Shown in pieces: positions 22,060 to 33,535 of a stretch of DNA of 35,000 bases; position 1 is the first letter of the stretch, and every line of letters starts with the position of its first letter. The position numbers and the translations under genes are program-made. The stretch covers positions 23,063,725 to 23,098,724 of the forward strand of contig NC_135557.1 in NCBI RefSeq assembly GCF_964340395.1, written 5' to 3'. The notes beneath the pieces are model-generated. The model was not told where the DNA came from. It ran no database searches and worked only from the letters and a program-made list of their open reading frames with translations. The DNA is from Glandiceps talaboti (Eukaryota > Hemichordata > Enteropneusta > Spengelidae).

Positions 22060-22871
22060 GTGAGTTAATGTTATCTGCTGTTATTGTGTAATTTAAATTG
22101 AGGACTGAAAAGGTCACAGTTGGAATTTTAAATACTCGTTGTGCCACTGTGCCAAGTTGTTTGTATTATAAGTACATACACAGCATATATATTCATCATT
22201 GTCAAACCAAGCACCCTTGTGACTTTATAGAATAAACACACGCTTACTAAGTAGTTGACTAGTTGCTTGTTGGCAGACAACAAATAGGTACTTACCGTGA
22301 CGTCATCTATAATTAGACGGTTTGATATATTGTTAATAGACCCAATAGCTAGCTACTCAATAGATGTAGAAATTTCAAATGTGACCAGACCTACACCATT
22401 TCACAGGTATATGTTATCTTAAGATAACTGGTGTAGAAATAAAACAAAAGAACTCGTTTAAACTATTATCTGGAACATGCATTTCCACTACACAGTTTGC
22501 AGTTGAAGGCGTTGTTTTTTATTTATGAAGTATACACGTTTATAAAAAAGTACAGCAAAGCGTGGTGTCTCTGGAATGTTACGTGTGAACAAAGTAAGAT
22601 AGAATAACACAATATAATGAATTCAAAATGATGTTACCAGTTTTACACTTCGGATAAAGTTATAACAAATACATTTCCTATATACTTCTAATAATCAGTT
22701 GTACATTTTTTGGGAAACTTTACAAACTAAATGTAGCATATCTAGTAAACTGTTTAATTAAATGAACAGAAAACAAAATAATCGCTGTTTGTATGACTAT
22801 TAATATTGTCTTTGTATTATCTATGCCATACATATCAATATTTTCCTCTATATTTTTTATTATTAAAACAG
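22060..22871. other. Intron before the transmembrane exon
   Basis: AT-rich, no exon seen. It holds a 16-base perfect palindrome, GTTATCTTAAGATAAC, at 22,413-22,428, inside a larger imperfect inverted pair (CTACACC near 22,391 and GGTGTAG near 22,431). Confidence 0.7.
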
Positions 22872-23003
22872 ATAATATTATTGACTCTATCAAGATTGCT
22901 GTCATCGCTGGGGGCGCACTTCTGTTGCTTACTATTATAATTGCTATAGCGCTTTGTGTTCGCCATCATAACCAGATGAGAAAACGTGACCAGTACAAAT
23001 TAG
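22872..23003 (+). CDS. Transmembrane exon
   Basis: Acceptor ttaaaacag, donor TTAGGTAAAT; phase 1-1; 44 codons. A short linker (DNIIDSIK) leads to one hydrophobic helix of about 22 residues (IAVIAGGALLLLTIIIAIAL), then a basic stop-transfer stretch, RHHNQMRKRD. This gives a type I topology with the Ig stack outside. Confidence 0.92.
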
Positions 23004-23187
23004 GTAAATGGGTTTTAGTTCATTCTTACTATCATCATTGTATGATTAGTTATTTATTTTATTTTTCTTGATCCAATGAAAAAATACGCCCGTCATTTAA
23101 CTTAGGAAAGACCTTTCCTGAAGAGTAAAATGAATCTATGATTTCAATTGTATTGATTCCATTTTCCGTTATTTGTTTCTTTTCTAG

Positions 23188-23206
23188 ACGATAAAGCTAA
23201 CAAAAA
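23188..23206 (+). CDS. 19-base cytoplasmic microexon 1
   Basis: Acceptor cttttctag, donor AAAAGTAAGT; enters in phase 1 and leaves in phase 2. Encodes DDKANK(K/N). A 19-base exon with matching phases and similar sequence is present at 24,611. Confidence 0.7.
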
Positions 23207-23633
23207 GTAAGTTTTCTTATTATCTACGACATCCATATATAGATAAGGCTGAATAGTACCAAGCATTCATGAAGGGGTTAGTGCTACAAGGGCCTAACTT
23301 CAGAAATGTCATTTCGAGAAAAAAAGACGAAACAAAATATATTTCCGGCGCTAAGCCCTACGACCCTAAATTCCAAGCCCAAATTTTAGGCACTATTTGT
23401 CTATAATCAGGACAATTTTTAGTGAGATAAGAGAAGATATAGCAAATTATCGTAAAAATATTTTTTTTTTATAAATATGTAAATTTGTGAAAATAATTTT
23501 GAACCATGCTTACCACTAATTTAGAAATCATTTGCAAAATAGACGAAATAAAATACATTCATTGTACTTGAAAAACCACTATTAAAACTTAAAGGGATAA
23601 TATGAACATGCCAGTTTTTATTTGCTCTGACAG

Positions 23634-23724
23634 TGCCAGTGCCAGTGGTTTAAAGAAAGGAGAACCACCTGGTGGAATGGAAATGGGTACCGTCAATAAT
23701 GGATTTCCAAAAGGTACCTCTTGA
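23634..23724 (+). CDS. Cytoplasmic tail exon (terminal, or internal ending at 23,712)
   Basis: Acceptor ctctgacag; continues in phase 2 from microexon 1. Encodes a hydrophilic stretch, ASASGLKKGEPPGGMEMG, then TVNNGFPK. If read through, GTS and TGA stop at 23,722-23,724. If the donor AAAGGTACCT at 23,713 is used, the exon leaves in phase 1 and joins the next microexon. No ITIM, ITAM or catalytic motif. Confidence 0.65.
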
Positions 23725-24610
23725 AAATAGTTTGTTAACAAAAATAAATAATCTGAAAAATAGCAGTTATGTGTAATTGATTCGATATATCATATATCCC
23801 CTACAATTGATTTATATATGAAATCATGTTGTAATTACCAATCATATCAAAATATTGTTATATCATTTCCTATTAGGTAGCATTGATACCATGTGGCAAA
23901 TATCATAGACTGAAATTCAACTATTGTTGTTATTTTCTTGGTCATAATTTATTTCATTTGCGTTTCCATTAATCTCCTAGCTAATCAGCAGAAATTATTT
24001 TTATTAATTTCATTATACATTTCAATATTTGACACATGTAATTATTTAAAATATTCTATGTTTGTGTAGTACACATTAATTAGTTATTCAGTGAGTTACA
24101 CAATATTTCATTCGCTGTTTTATTGTTTATTTAACCCCCTCGTTTTTATTTCGATATGTGTGTGTCTTCCATGTACACCCACGACATTCCATCGCCACCA
24201 AAATTCATCACATTTGATCTTCCTCAACGATTCACATTAAATACTGAATGTTGTTGTATTTATATTTCTTTGAAACTCTTTTCTTTTTTCTTGTGCCAAC
24301 TCCACTATGGTTGCCGGGACATTCTAAAGATACCGGTGAAAAGCGTTGAGTAAGTTACCAGGAATGTTCAAGTAAATAAACCGATATGTTTCTTTGAAGC
24401 ATTCTCGCAAACCATAGCTGTTATTTCTTCCGCTACACTTCAATTTTTTTTTGGTGTATTAACGTATTTTTTACGTTCTCATTTAAGGTTATCATTCACA
24501 TTGGGTGCTACATAAATGCTAATTTACTATGAAAACAACATGTTTTTACTCATACCCGCTTGTGTTTTCACGCCATCTAGTAAAATGTAATTATTTTCCT
24601 TTTTAATAAG
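23725..24610. other. AT-rich stretch within the tail region
   Basis: No supported exon. A donor-like TTGAGTAAGT near 24,350 has no matching acceptor and frame. It is intron if the longer tail model is right, or 3' untranslated and flanking DNA if the TGA at 23,722 is used. Confidence 0.4.
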
Positions 24611-24629
24611 CAAATGTCGACAATAAAAA
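24611..24629 (+). CDS. Candidate 19-base cytoplasmic microexon 2
   Basis: Acceptor ttttaataag after a pyrimidine tract, donor AAAAGTAAGT; phase 1 in, phase 2 out. Encodes ANVDNK(K), resembling microexon 1 (DDKANK). It is followed at once by a long GA repeat. Accepted only because length, phase and donor match microexon 1 and a phase-compatible stop exon exists at 25,527. Confidence 0.45.
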
Positions 24630-24637
24630 GTAAGTTG

Positions 24638-24795
<158 letters not shown>

Positions 24796-25526
24796 TAAAT
24801 GGAATTGATGAAAAACTGAATAAGAATGATAAATGTGTTTTTTATTCACAAAGTGTTGGCATTTCATTACTTAAATTGACTTTGTAAATTATTTTTTTAT
24901 TGTTAGGATATAAACTGGTTGGTAATACAACTTTTTCACATTTAATGTTACTACCAAACTAGAGTGACAATATAGTTTCAAGTAGGCAGTACACAAACTT
25001 TATCATTAGTAAAACGTTACTGCATGATACACTCACATGTCTCATACAAGATTTTATTTGTATCTAATTACATAAAAACAAAATACACACTGACAGTGTG
25101 TAAGCATATAAATGATATATTTTACCTCACTTTGAATGCAACCGAATGTCACTGTCTGATAAGACAAGGGAGATTCAAACGCAAAATTGTTTATCTGCGT
25201 TCTGAGTGACATAAAATGTGACATTTCATGTGTGGATGCGCTGTCGGCGTCGACAATATATATTTCTTGTGTAATTCTTAACAAAAACCATTATTTAATT
25301 TACGTATGAGATGAGAAATTATGTGCCGTCTAATTTAAAATCTATAGTCTTTCTGGCTTGGTAGTAAAGTCGTTTAAGTGAATTATGATGTTCATTTTAT
25401 TCAACTTTTATTTTTATCTTGACTTCTTACATCAATACACAAAAGCGCACCTAATTGTCAAATAGACACTATGTTTTTTTTATTTGAATATTAATTGTTA
25501 TTTATTCGGTTGTTAATTTATTTTAG

Positions 25527-25551
25527 GTCTGAACTTCCGAATAAAGTATAA
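25527..25551 (+). CDS. Candidate terminal exon of the Ig gene
   Basis: Acceptor ttattttag; in phase 2 it reads K-SELPNKV then TAA (25,549-25,551). Either microexon could splice to it in frame. AATAAA at 25,583-25,588 could serve as a poly(A) signal. An alternative phase stays open for about 300 bases but looks like random AT-rich sequence. Confidence 0.4.
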
Positions 25552-25582
25552 ATGCCATATCAGCGACCGAATAATTGATGAA

Positions 25583-25588
25583 AATAAA
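25583..25588 (+). terminator. Possible poly(A) signal of the Ig gene
   Basis: AATAAA 32 bases past the candidate TAA. Other AATAAA hexamers at 26,050 and 26,383 are equally possible; this choice rests on position only. Confidence 0.3.
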
Positions 25589-27245
25589 TGTTTAAAAAGA
25601 AGACAAAAAATCCACGCTTATTATCATGATCAATTATACCCTATAGTCATCACCATCATCACCTATGACAAGGCCATAATTTACATCACAGATGAACAAT
25701 TGTTACATATTATACAGTTACTCTCCTATACACATTACATATTGTATCAAATTGGTATATATAATAATCAGAACGATAAGGAGTGTTATATTATGGATTT
25801 GTATGTATTCAGTTTTCTTCAGTGTTTGAAATGTATTTGCCTTTGAATTTAAAACATGTCAGTGTACTTAGGGGCGAGATTATTTGTTCAATGTAGGATG
25901 AAAACTGAATTATTTTGCTTTGGGGGTGGGAGATATAAGCCATTTTGATTCTCATCCTACAAAAAACGATTTTAATTTCAATAGATCTGTTTTGCACCGC
26001 TAAAATTGAGAAATGGAAGAATAATTGCACAGTAAATGGATGGCACTAAAATAAATTAGTGTCAACAAAAATAACAATTTCCTTACTTCATAACTCCACA
26101 TGCTACTACATACTGAGTTCAAATTGATTGTGCTGACTGAAAATTTATCAGTTTGGCCAATTTCGTTAGAAGGGGTTTGGAGGGGAGGGGGTTGGGGGTC
26201 GGAGGCAAAAGTAAAAGAATTTATTTTTTATTCTACATTAAACTATATATTAATCTCACTCCTAAGTTTAAAATTCAAAATGTACTTCCTTTAAAACTTG
26301 AAATGTAATTTCCTTTAGGGTTTGGGGATACTAGTGGTACTATATTTTTAATCAAGATTACATTTTGTATTAATGATTTCGAAATAAATGAAAATGCTTC
26401 AAGTGATGAAACACATTATTATTGCGTAGTTACTTTCTTCATATAACATTCACCTTTTTAACTTTCCATTATGGTGGTGACATTCACATGGACGTGCTCA
26501 AACCAGGCTTACCAATACACGATTGTATCATTCATATTATCCTTTGTGAATTGAACACTGAAACGTGAATCATATTATAGTCTTACCCATGATATTTGGT
26601 ATTTACAAACTGACGTAGTTCCGACTACATTTAACCTGTGACGTCAGATGTGGACTATGGGGGTTTAGGAAACTTTGTAAAGATGAAACTAGATGTACCA
26701 TTTGATAAAAAGAAAAACATCCAACCACATGCCATGAAGAGAAACAGGAAGAAAAACAGCAATAAAATAAAACGATTGATTGAACAGAACAATTAAGACT
26801 GTCCTGTTCGTTATCAGCAAGCACACTGAGTTTGCCTAGCGCTGTGTTATAATCATCGTGATAATCATATTGTGGAAAATGGGAAAAAAAGTTTTGTCAA
26901 GAATGACTTTCAGTATTAAAATATTCTTATTGAGTATGTAGTCATTCTCTTCAGCTTTCTAAAAAATATTAAGTCTTTGACAATGTGAAGTTGCCTCTTC
27001 ACCCAATATAAACTTGACATCAAAATGTAAATACACTCATGTAAACAGTTCAGATTTTGCGCATTGATTTTTTAAACAAATGTGGGACAACAATTTAGAG
27101 TTCACCAATCTTTTTTGTTGATGAAAACATAAACATCCGTATCGTTATCGTTTCCAAAATAACATGAATGCTCTACAGAAGTATAGCAACTGGTCATGTG
27201 CTGTGTTCATCTATCTAGAAATCACAACCAAAACGACTTCAAGCG
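25589..27245. other. Intergenic region between convergent genes
   Basis: No exon recognised on either strand. Contains a G-rich tract at 26,172-26,198 with four runs of four or five G on the plus strand, and a small inverted pair (TGTAGGATGA near 25,893 and TCATCCTACA near 25,952). The 3' untranslated regions of both genes should lie here. No clear poly(A) hexamer was placed for the minus-strand gene. Confidence 0.6.
26172..26198 (+). other. G-quadruplex-like tract
   Basis: Runs of 4, 4, 5 and 5 G separated by 6, 1 and 2 bases, in otherwise AT-rich sequence. It fits the standard G-quadruplex pattern. Confidence 0.75.
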
Positions 27246-27311
27246 CTAACAACGTTCTCCGTCATAGTTATTAACATCAACACCGATAACATCTTCTATA
27301 TTAATGTACGT
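27246..27311 (-). CDS. RTK exon: C-terminal tail with stop
   Basis: Acceptor tattttcag, phase 0; 21 residues then TAG (27,248-27,246). Begins TYINIED and ends GERC. Tyr-Ile-Asn is a Y-x-N motif of the type bound by Grb2-like SH2 domains when phosphorylated. The tail is very short for an RTK. Confidence 0.85.
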   Translation of the reverse strand, partial: TYINIEDVIGVDVNNYDGERC

Positions 27312-27781
27312 CTGAAAATAATAGAAACAACATAACTACAAGGCTTAGTGTTGCTTTAAGCAAGGTACATACAATGACAATCCTATATTTATGTTCACAT
27401 TTTCACTTTCACAATAGATTTCAAAACTGAAATTGAAATTTGAAATTTGTGTAAGTAATACGCAATTAAAATGTATATATTCCCTATTTTTTCAACTATG
27501 GAGATTGCAAAAGTTCATTTACACACATTCTTAATTACAATCAACAGTAAAAGAGATCCATAGTATAGTATGCCCTCTCATAGCGAATTCACCGATATCG
27601 ATGTCGACAGAGATGGAACCCTTTGACACTAGTTAGTAATAAGTACGATTGGTGTACTTGGCACGAAACACAGACTGGTGATCTAATGAAATATTCAGTA
27701 GAACCTTGTATAGTAAGAAGACAAACTTGGTGTTTACCAAGAGATACCTCAAAAGTAAAACTATCAAAATACATTATGTAC

Positions 27782-27881
27782 CTTTTCATCGCTAACTAAG
27801 TGGTCCAATTCCATAACTAAATCTGTAAACTGTGGTCGTTTTTCAGGATCCTCATTCCAACAACTGATCATTATTGCATAT
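27782..27881 (-). CDS. RTK exon: end of kinase C-lobe
   Basis: Acceptor ctgtacag, donor AAGGTACAT; phase 2 in, 0 out; 100 bases. Encodes YAIMISCWNEDPEKRPQF, containing the CW-x6-RP motif of kinase subdomain XI, followed by the last helix (MELDHLV). Confidence 0.95.
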
Positions 27882-28257
27882 CTGTACAGAAAGATATAGT
27901 TTATATTTATATTTCAATGTTATTATCCGTGTTACAATATAGCGATAATACACCTATATTATGTTTTTACACTAAGGATATGACGTAACACTCTTCTGTT
28001 TTACGGCTTGTTCAATTTTAACAATTCGTATGGCATATTCTCAACGTTCCCGACAACAATGGATGAAAGTTCAACTGTTCTTGCAACATTTCAACGATTA
28101 TTGTATTCTAGCTATTCAACATCTTTTCCTATTTAAATATCGCTATGAACACCACATCCAAACATACCAGTGATCGTGAACAACCCAAATGTAAATTTTA
28201 ACTAACGTAATCAAACAGTTATCCAAGAAACCCAAAGAATTCTTTGTATATACTAAC

Positions 28258-28354
28258 AGTTCCTCTTTACAATGTGATGGTTTAGGCATCCGATACCCTT
28301 CCCTCAAAGCTTGTATCACTTCTTGACCTGACATTCCTGGATATGGTCGATAAC
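28258..28354 (-). CDS. RTK exon: kinase subdomain X
   Basis: Acceptor taattttag, donor CTGTTAGT; phase 1 in, 2 out; 97 bases. Encodes GYRPYPGMSGQEV and EGYRMPKPSHC, the usual P-Y-P-G-M and GYRM-x-P motifs. An earlier GTAAAG at 28,270 was rejected because only the later donor keeps frame with the next exon (EEL-YAIM). Confidence 0.93.
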
Positions 28355-28424
28355 CTAAAATTATAATTAAAACAAAGAGAAATGTGAGATCTATTATATT
28401 CTGTAATAGAGGTTAACAGAAAAC

Positions 28425-28612
<188 letters not shown>

Positions 28613-28721
28613 TTTCCAAATGCAACATTTATTCGTATTTGCCCTGTATACAATGGACTGCTAAACTATGTACAAAAAAGGAGTTGTAGCAGAATAGTTT
28701 GGCTTAGTACAGGTAAATGAT

Positions 28722-28756
28722 CCTTCTTCTCCTCCTCCTCCTCCTCCTCCTCCTCC

Positions 28757-28789
<33 letters not shown>

Positions 28790-28816
28790 CCACCACCACC
28801 ACCACCACCACCACCA
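28722..28816. repeat. (CTC)n-(ATC)n-(ACC)n compound microsatellite
   Basis: Three triplet blocks run directly into each other in the same RTK intron as the 28,432 array. Confidence 0.96.
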
Positions 28817-28940
28817 TGATCAGCAGCCACCAGGTACAACTACTACATATTTTCCAACATCTAAGCCCAGTAATTTTATTCATCATGAAAAATCACTATG
28901 CATCATTCAATATTTCTAATATAAATTATATAAACAATTA

Positions 28941-29087
<147 letters not shown>

Positions 29088-29154
29088 CTAGAGTCAGAAT
29101 GACGTTAAGAAACGTATTACCTCACAATATTTGAATCAAATACAAGGGAAAATA

Positions 29155-29164
29155 CATACACACA

Positions 29165-29199
<35 letters not shown>
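29155..29199. repeat. (CA)n microsatellite
   Basis: About 45 bases of CA dinucleotides in the intron between the catalytic-loop and WMSIES exons. Confidence 0.93.
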
Positions 29200-29466
29200 T
29201 ATATATGCATGCATCTCTTAAAACGTTGAAAGAGACGAATACAGTATTTACACTGTTGCAATGATCGTCTTCAACTGAAATGATGATATCAGAATAGCCA
29301 TACTGCCCTCTATGGTGTTGAGTCAGATGTTTCTTGCATGAAAAGTTCATATTTAACTAATGGCTACTCGAGTTACGAACCAACCAGCCTTATATCACCT
29401 TATTGTTTGGCATACCTCACACCACTACAAACACTGCTGTGGTCTGATGGCATGCGTACCCAGTTA

Positions 29467-29595
<129 letters not shown>

Positions 29596-29850
29596 CTATG
29601 AAACAAATACGGATATCTTTTAATTTTGTAATAATTCAAATCATTATCACTATAATTTTACAAGCTAATGACTCTTAATCTAGAATGTATTGTAACTTTT
29701 CGTTTCCAAATTATATCTCACTCCTACAATATATATTGTATTGTCCCAATTTTAGTTTACGTATCTCCTTTATTTATTTTGATCTTCAACCTTTGTCTAT
29801 TGTCCTAGACAAAGTTTACCAACCTCCACATTTACACGTAGGCGACAAAC

Positions 29851-30038
29851 CTGTTTAGTTGACAGAAACTCCATCCCCATGGCAACGTCTAACGCGAACT
29901 TCATGAGATCACGTTCTGTCAGAGTTCTACTTCGTTGGTGTAGATTGGTATAGGTAGCATCATGGGTGACTCTATTCTCTCTCAGATAGTTCTGTAAATT
30001 ACCTTTACACATGTACTCCAGTATGACATAGGTAGGGT
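29851..30038 (-). CDS. RTK exon: hinge, short insert, helix E
   Basis: Acceptor ttcacctag, donor CAGGTTTGT; phase 1 in, 0 out; 188 bases. Encodes PTYVILEYMCKGNLQNYL (hinge and helix D), a polar insert of about 20 residues, then ERDLMKFALDVAMGMEFL (helix E). The short insert argues against the split-kinase PDGFR/VEGFR groups. Confidence 0.95.
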
Positions 30039-30130
30039 CTAGGTGAAATAAATTTCAGTAGGGTATATTAAGGAGACTGTGCGTAATACTCTTGATTACA
30101 ATTAATTGAAAGTTTGCCGTATGTTTGCCA

Positions 30131-30132
<2 letters not shown>

Positions 30133-30161
<29 letters not shown>

Positions 30162-30192
30162 TGTATGTATGTATGTATGTATGTATGTATGT
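30133..30192. repeat. (TATG)n microsatellite
   Basis: About 15 perfect TATG tetramers close to the acceptor side of an RTK kinase exon. Confidence 0.96.
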
Positions 30193-30470
30193 ACACTATA
30201 CGAAAAAAAATCATATTTGACCATGTCTTTCCACCAAGGTAAGTCTTTAGCAGAGGATGTGTAAATGTGGTGAGTATGAGACAAAATAACACCTTTGACC
30301 TAATTTACCCACGGTGATCTCTCCCCTGGGGATTGTAGGCAGTCAAAAGTGTCACTTCGTCTCGTACTACCCCTTGACAGAGACTATATTTAGGTGACAC
30401 ATTTAGGTGGGGCACAGGGAGGGTAAAGGTTGGGTAAAGGTGGGTGAATTTGACTTTTCGTATAGTGGCA

Positions 30471-30502
30471 TGTGTGTGTGTCTGTGTCTGTCTCTCTATA
30501 TA

Positions 30503-30548
<46 letters not shown>

Positions 30549-30596
30549 GGTCGGTAGGTAGGTAAGTAAGTAGGTAGGTAGGTAGGTAGATAGACA
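30471..30596. repeat. (TG)n, (TGTC)n and (GGTA)n microsatellites
   Basis: Adjacent blocks of GTGT, CTGT and GGTA repeats in the intron before the GLY-loop-side kinase exons. Confidence 0.93.
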
Positions 30597-30707
30597 CAAA
30601 AGCGTAACTTCAAGTATACCGTGTCGATGTTTTATTTTGAATGATGTAAGATTGATTAGCACATGGGGTATCGTTCATATATTGACATACAACACTGTTC
30701 GATTTAC

Positions 30708-30821
30708 CCGATTCGTGTGTACAGCATCCAAGTAAGGACACCACATGTGGATGAGAACCAACAGACTTCATTAAATCCAGTTCCTTTAGAAGATCACGTT
30801 TATCGACTTCTAGGGCGTTGT
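30708..30821 (-). CDS. RTK exon: helix C and beta 4-5
   Basis: Acceptor ttcatcatag, donor TCGGGTAAAT; phase 1-1; 114 bases. Encodes DKRDLLKELDLMKSVGSHPH and VVSLLGCCTHES. The Glu in LLKELDLM is the helix C partner of the VAVK lysine. LLG-C-CT is the typical RTK beta 4-5 motif. Confidence 0.95.
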
Positions 30822-31096
30822 CTATGATGAAAGACAGAAATGGAATCACCATAGTAATATGTAATGGCTCAGAGGAGAACAAACAAACAAAAACCCGCTG
30901 GGAATTGATGGTACCTAAACAAGTGAATATGTTGACAGGTATTTTGACGAAAAACATCTATTTTACACGATGGTCTGCTGATAGAGAAATACAACTATAT
31001 ACTCTACATATAACCTCCCTTTTAGGGCATTTTTGTGAAAGATGTACATAACTGAACCATGTGTATCATTAGATTATCTTATATCAACGTACACAC

Positions 31097-31310
31097 CTTT
31101 CAACATCTTGACAGCCACGACTGTCATTCCATCCCTCCCAGCAATATTCCAGGCTTCACCTTTGACAACTTTACCAAAGGCACCTTCACCTATTGTATCT
31201 CGTAGACAAAGAAATTCTCCCGGGATCTCACCATCCTGCTGACCTAGCCGTGCGTAAATGTTTTTTCCTTGTTTAGATGGTTGCAATGACATATATTCGT
31301 GTTCGTTCTC
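31097..31310 (-). CDS. RTK exon: juxtamembrane end, glycine loop and catalytic lysine
   Basis: Acceptor cattctag, donor AAAGGTGTGT; phase 0 in, 1 out; 214 bases. Encodes NEHEYMSLQ and NIYARL (juxtamembrane tyrosines), then TIGEGAFGKVVKGEA (glycine loop) and VVAVKMLK (ATP-binding Lys). Confidence 0.95.
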
Positions 31311-31445
31311 CTAGAATGTGTACAAAATAACGTATTCAGTATTGTCATAATTATTCTCATACTGATGAAAGATTGTCATTTTTTCTTTATTTGGGCATTT
31401 ATATGTGTAATGTGTCTTTTTTTAGGTATATTTACCTGACGCATT

Positions 31446-31514
31446 GAGACAGACAGACAGACAAACATAAAGGCAGACATACATACATACACAGACAGAC
31501 AGACAGACAGATAT

Positions 31515-31553
<39 letters not shown>

Positions 31554-31562
31554 GGCAGACGG

Positions 31563-31594
<32 letters not shown>

Positions 31595-31596
31595 CG
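31446..31596. repeat. (ACAG)n microsatellite
   Basis: ACAG tetramers with CATA interruptions in the RTK intron next to the glycine-loop exon. Confidence 0.95.
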
Positions 31597-31680
31597 ACTT
31601 TAAGTTAGGTTGACAGTAAGATATTACATTAATCAACACGGACAGAAACATACCTACCTACCTTCCTACCTACATTAATA

Positions 31681-31753
31681 CGTACGTACGTGCATGCATG
31701 TATACATACATACATACATACATACATACATGCATGCATGCATGCATGCATGC

Positions 31754-31845
<92 letters not shown>
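31681..31845. repeat. (CATA)n-(CATG)n-(ACAG)n compound microsatellite
   Basis: Three tetramer blocks in series; the ACAG block is about 95 bases long and perfect. Confidence 0.96.
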
Positions 31846-32065
31846 CTAGATAACTTCCTACCTACCCGGACTGAGAGTTATAAGAAAATTAACTAAAGAA
31901 TGAATTGGAGAATGAAGAACACTATCATTATGCGTTTTGCAATCTTAGATTGTTTACTCAAGTCTTGTTTATCTCAAGAACAACACAATTCTCTATCTGT
32001 TCGAATAATGGTATCTAGTGATTAATGCAAGATATACTACTAGTCAGTGTTTTACAAGTCAATAC

Positions 32066-32116
32066 CTCTTTATTGTCCACGGTGTGATTGAGATAACCAC
32101 TATCTTCTTCCTTGTC
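32066..32116 (-). CDS. RTK exon: juxtamembrane, 17 codons
   Basis: Acceptor ctattttag, donor GAGGTATTG; phase 0-0; 51 bases. Encodes DKEEDSGYLNHTVDNKE. Contains Y-L-N, a second Y-x-N motif. Being symmetric in phase 0, it could be skipped without changing the frame. Confidence 0.85.
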
Positions 32117-32249
32117 CTAAAATAGAAATAAAAACACATAATTGATGTTGGTAGTATCTGTGAAACGTTCTCATTGTCCAGGCCTTCACATTTCTGTATT
32201 AACAATCTATAAAGTAAGTAATTTGACTGTCTTCTATACGTACTCTTTA

Positions 32250-32705
32250 GAGAGGTTTAGATACACGTTAGAACGCGTACGCCTACGGGAGCATTATCGT
32301 GCAGGCGTACAAGTAATGACGCGTACAAAATTGTGTTTAGTTATGCGTTCTAAACAAAAAACGTGAAAAACAGTGCAATGTGAACGCGCGCGTTGACATC
32401 TTCTGTCCAGAAGGCCAGACACATGCCTTCGATTTCTAAATTTTCCGTATTTTTGCCATTTTTCCTGCAACTACCCAAACCAAACACCAAACAATTAGTT
32501 TAAAGTTATGCTACCGAACTTTGATATAAAAAATACGACATTTAATAGAAGAAAATGACAAAAACTTAACACGTATTTACAGTTACATGTAGACCTCGTT
32601 TTTGACGTAGCGTCGTTTGATACAGAACGCCTGAGTTGCTTTGAAACACGTGACTATGACGCTACACGTATAGAACACACGTAAATACGCGCATCTAAAC
32701 CTCTC
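32250..32705. mobile_element. 456-bp MITE with 13-bp terminal inverted repeats and TA duplication
   Basis: GAGAGGTTTAGAT at the left end and ATCTAAACCTCTC at the right end, flanked by TA on both sides. The interior is rich in CpG (ACGCGT, GCGCGC, TACGCC), unlike the AT-rich surroundings. No transposase frame. Sits in the RTK intron between the transmembrane and juxtamembrane exons. Confidence 0.85.
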
Positions 32706-32795
32706 TATTATGTGATTTTTAGCTGAGACGTCTCATGCTAATATAAAGTACCAACTGTAGTTATCCTTGGCTTGATATTAGAAGTATGGGCCTAC

Positions 32796-32917
32796 CGTGT
32801 TTGTTTGTCTTCTCTTCCACCAAAAGAAGTAAAGGAATGCTTGTACAGCAGCGACGATTGCCAGTGTTATAATTACCGTCAGAAATATAGTAAGACCAAC
32901 ATAGCAATTACAGCTAC
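32796..32917 (-). CDS. RTK exon: transmembrane helix
   Basis: Acceptor gtatttag, donor ACGGTAGGC; phase 1 in, 0 out; 122 bases. Starts (C)SCNCYVGL, a short Cys-rich stalk, then a hydrophobic helix (LTIFLTVIITLAIVAAVQAF) and a basic stop, WWKRRQ. Confidence 0.92.
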
Positions 32918-33197
32918 CTAAATACACAAAAGTTAAACAAATTAATCTGTAGAAGGCGAACATTTATGTTCATTGATAAAGTGTAGATTACATCAGTAAA
33001 CTGAAACTTATTAATACAAAAGAAACGGTGAAATTATTGATACATCATGTAATGAGACGATCGATACAGCGAGGCCAATGGTGCACATGAATATACCACG
33101 AAAATGGCATTGGACACAGGACGTGAGTTTGAATTAAAATAAGAGAAGCACTTATAGTATTGTATTGAAGGTAAATCTTACCAAAATCACGGAAAGA

Positions 33198-33432
33198 CAA
33201 ACAAACAAACAAACAAACAAACAAACACACACACACAGACACACGCCCCCACACACACACACACATACATACATACATACATACATACATACATACATAC
33301 ATACATACATACATACATACACACACATACATACATACATATATATATATACATACATACATACACACACACACATACATACATACATACATACATACAT
33401 ACATACATACATACATACATACATACATACAA
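33198..33432. repeat. (AAAC)n-(CA)n-(CATA)n compound microsatellite
   Basis: AAAC, CA and CATA blocks; the CATA blocks are interrupted by CACA and TATA segments. Lies between the RTK Ig and transmembrane exons. Confidence 0.95.
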
Positions 33433-33464
33433 ACACACTTGTTTGCAAAAGTTCAATAACTAAC

Positions 33465-33535
33465 TGTAAAGCGCCGCTGAACTCTACTTCGTATTGGATA
33501 TTGGCGCTCTATAAATATATTGATTGATTGATTGA
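33465..33535 (+). mobile_element. SINE/LINE-like 3' tail
   Basis: TAAAGCGCCGCTGAAC followed by GGCGCTCTATAAATATATTGATTGATTGATTG. The AGCGCC/GGCGCT pair forms a stem, and the TATAAATA plus short tandem repeat end is typical of CR1/L2-type retroelement tails in marine invertebrates (recalled, not searched). No body of the element is recognisable to the left. Confidence 0.45.

Noticed and set aside
24156-24353. 65-codon frame ending at a donor-like GTAAGT
   Set aside because: No credible acceptor in phase with the neighbouring exons and no homology I can recognise.
25527-25850. Long open frame from the 25,527 acceptor in another phase
   Set aside because: Composition is that of translated AT-rich DNA with no recognisable domain. 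It would need a phase 1 donor directly from 23,712. The short phase 2 ending is at least as consistent.
25024-26824. Several 60-76-codon frames on both strands in the intergenic region
   Set aside because: AT-rich chance frames without domain patterns or splice partners.
28265-28270. GTAAAG as donor of the GYRMPKPSHC kinase exon
   Set aside because: It would leave in phase 1, whereas the next exon needs phase 2 to read YAIMISCW; the GTTAGT donor at 28,257 fits.
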